From: SZAS-103 sp038323475
GTDB lineage: Bacteria > Pseudomonadota > Gammaproteobacteria > Xanthomonadales > Xanthomonadaceae
Reading direction: 5' to 3'
NCBI GenBank assembly: GCA_038323475.1
Contig: JBBQHA010000081.1
Coordinates: 1-14,587, forward strand
Length of the DNA stretch: 14,587 nucleotides
Positions 13,523-14,587 of the stretch are shown piece by piece. The notes below the pieces were generated by a model that did not search any database, was not told where the DNA came from, and saw nothing but the letters and a program-made list of their open reading frames with translations. A program made the translations under genes and the position numbers. Numbering within the stretch: the first letter of the stretch is position 1; each line of letters opens with the position of its first letter.

Positions 13523-14587
13523 ATGCAAGCGCCCGCTTTCGACACCGGCAACTCCGCTTTCATGCTGCTGTGTTCCAGCCTGGTGATGCTGATGACGCCG
13601 GGACTGGCGTTCTTCTACGGCGGCCTGGTCGGGCGCAGGAACGTGCTCGCGATCATGATCCAGAGCTTCGTGTCGATGGGCTGGACGACCGTGTTGTGGT
13701 GGGCGTTCGGCTTCTCGATGTGCTTCAGCGGCGACCTGAAGTCCCATACCGATTACATGGGCATCATCGGCAACTTCGACTGGGCCATGCTCAACGGGAT
13801 CACGCTGGACACGCCGGCGCCGGCGAACCCGAGCATCCCGATGTTCGTGTTCTGCGCCTACCAGATGATGTTCGCGATCATCACGCCGGCGCTGATCACC
13901 GGCGCGTTCGCGAACCGGGTCACCTTCAAGGCCTACATGCTGTTCCTGACCGCGTGGCTGGTGCTGGTGTACTTCCCGTTCGTGCACATGATCTGGGGCG
14001 GCGGGATCCTCGCAAGTTACGGCGTGCTGGATTTCGCCGGCGGCATCGTCGTCCACAACATCGCGGGTATCGCCGCGCTCGCCTCGGTCCTCTATGTCGG
14101 CAAGCGCCAGGTCGAGGATCGCGGGCCGCATTCGATTCCGCTGGTCGCGCTCGGCACCGGCCTGCTGTGGTTCGGGTGGTACGGGTTCAACGCGGGCAGC
14201 GAGTTGCGCGTCGATGCGGTCACCGCAGTCGCGTTCGTCAACACCGACTTCGCCGCGAGCTTCGCGGCGATCGCCTGGCTGGCGATCGAATGGTTCACCA
14301 CCAGGAAGCCCAAGTTCCTCGGCCTGCTGACCGGTGCGGTCGCCGGTCTCGCCACGATCACGCCGGCCGCCGGCTACGTGTCCCCGGCGACCGCCTGCCT
14401 GATCGGCGTCATCTCCGGCCTCGTGTGTTTCTACGCGGTGGCGCTGAAGAACCGGCTCCGGTGGGACGACGCCCTGGACGTCTGGGGTGTCCACGGCGTG
14501 GGCGGCTTCATCGGCATCATCCTGCTGGGCGTCTTCGCATCCACATCCTGGAACTCCGCGGCCAACGGCGGCGTGGACGGGCTCATC
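13523..14587 (+). CDS. amt: Amt/MEP/Rh-family ammonium transporter (3'-truncated by the window)
   Basis: 355 codons are visible and the frame runs off the right edge. The N-terminus DTGNSAFMLLCSSLVMLMTPGLAFFYGGLVGRRN is the standard first helix and loop of Amt proteins, without a cleavable leader. The pore twin histidines are both present: VVHNIAG (H178) and WGVHGVGG (H324). FAYQMMFA-like (CAYQMMFAII, 111-120), HMIWGGGIL (155-163) and the TGAFANR segment (126-132) are also family-typical. It imports ammonium across the inner membrane. The ATG at 13523 has AGGGG about eight bases upstream. No glnK (PII) gene precedes it in the window; the upstream neighbour is a divergent unknown exported-protein gene. 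A glnK could follow beyond the edge. Confidence 0.95.
   Translation, partial: MQAPAFDTGNSAFMLLCSSLVMLMTPGLAFFYGGLVGRRNVLAIMIQSFVSMGWTTVLWWAFGFSMCFSGDLKSHTDYMGIIGNFDWAMLNGITLDTPAPANPSIPMFVFCAYQMMFAIITPALITGAFANRVTFKAYMLFLTAWLVLVYFPFVHMIWGGGILASYGVLDFAGGIVVHNIAGIAALASVLYVGKRQVEDRGPHSIPLVALGTGLLWFGWYGFNAGSELRVDAVTAVAFVNTDFAASFAAIAWLAIEWFTTRKPKFLGLLTGAVAGLATITPAAGYVSPATACLIGVISGLVCFYAVALKNRLRWDDALDVWGVHGVGGFIGIILLGVFASTSWNSAANGGVDGLI

Overview
The window is GC-rich chromosomal DNA with strong G/C third-position bias. The genes (DsbC- and DsbA-type periplasmic thiol oxidoreductases, a MASE1-GGDEF-EAL protein, a GspE/PilB-type ATPase, a secreted heparinase II/III-type protein, a DUF2785-like lipid-free secreted protein and an Amt transporter) fit a free-living gammaproteobacterium of the Lysobacteraceae/Rhodanobacteraceae kind (Xanthomonadales). 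This placement is inferred from protein character and base composition; no rRNA or marker gene is present.

Layout. (1) 1-157 is the 3' end of a plus-strand gene that looks like a transposase C-terminus, followed by a possible insertion-sequence end. (2) 302-1622 holds a DsbC-like isomerase gene on the minus strand, flanked by three diverged copies of an intergenic repeat. (3) 1623-2376 has no convincing gene and looser base composition. It holds a 65-nt imperfect hairpin and a helically phased cluster of TCCCTG hexamers, and reads as a mobile-element scar. (4) 2394-7881 is a run of three minus-strand genes: a six-helix membrane protein, a MASE1-GGDEF-EAL c-di-GMP enzyme and a large secreted polysaccharide-lyase-like protein. 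(5) 7987-8559 is a TetR regulator divergent from the membrane protein. (6) 8499-8693 is a small secreted-protein candidate whose end overlaps the tetR end. (7) 8919-10610 is an orphan type IV pilus/type II secretion ATPase, convergent with (8) a DsbA-like and a DUF2785-like gene on the minus strand. (9) 12454-13029 is an unknown secreted protein with a clear terminator. (10) 13030-13522 is an intergenic stretch with several perfect inverted repeats. (11) 13523-14587 is an Amt ammonium transporter cut off by the window edge.

How the genes relate. There is no single dominant pathway. Envelope and secretion functions recur: two thiol-disulfide enzymes, four signal-peptide proteins, a secretion/pilus ATPase, and a c-di-GMP enzyme next to a secreted polysaccharide-degrading enzyme, which would suit a surface/biofilm theme. 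The divergent membrane protein/TetR pair is a plausible self-contained regulatory unit. I did not find a convincing new defence or multi-gene system. The most unexplained material is the repeat/hairpin/phased-hexamer region at about 300-2400 and the small overlapping secreted ORF.
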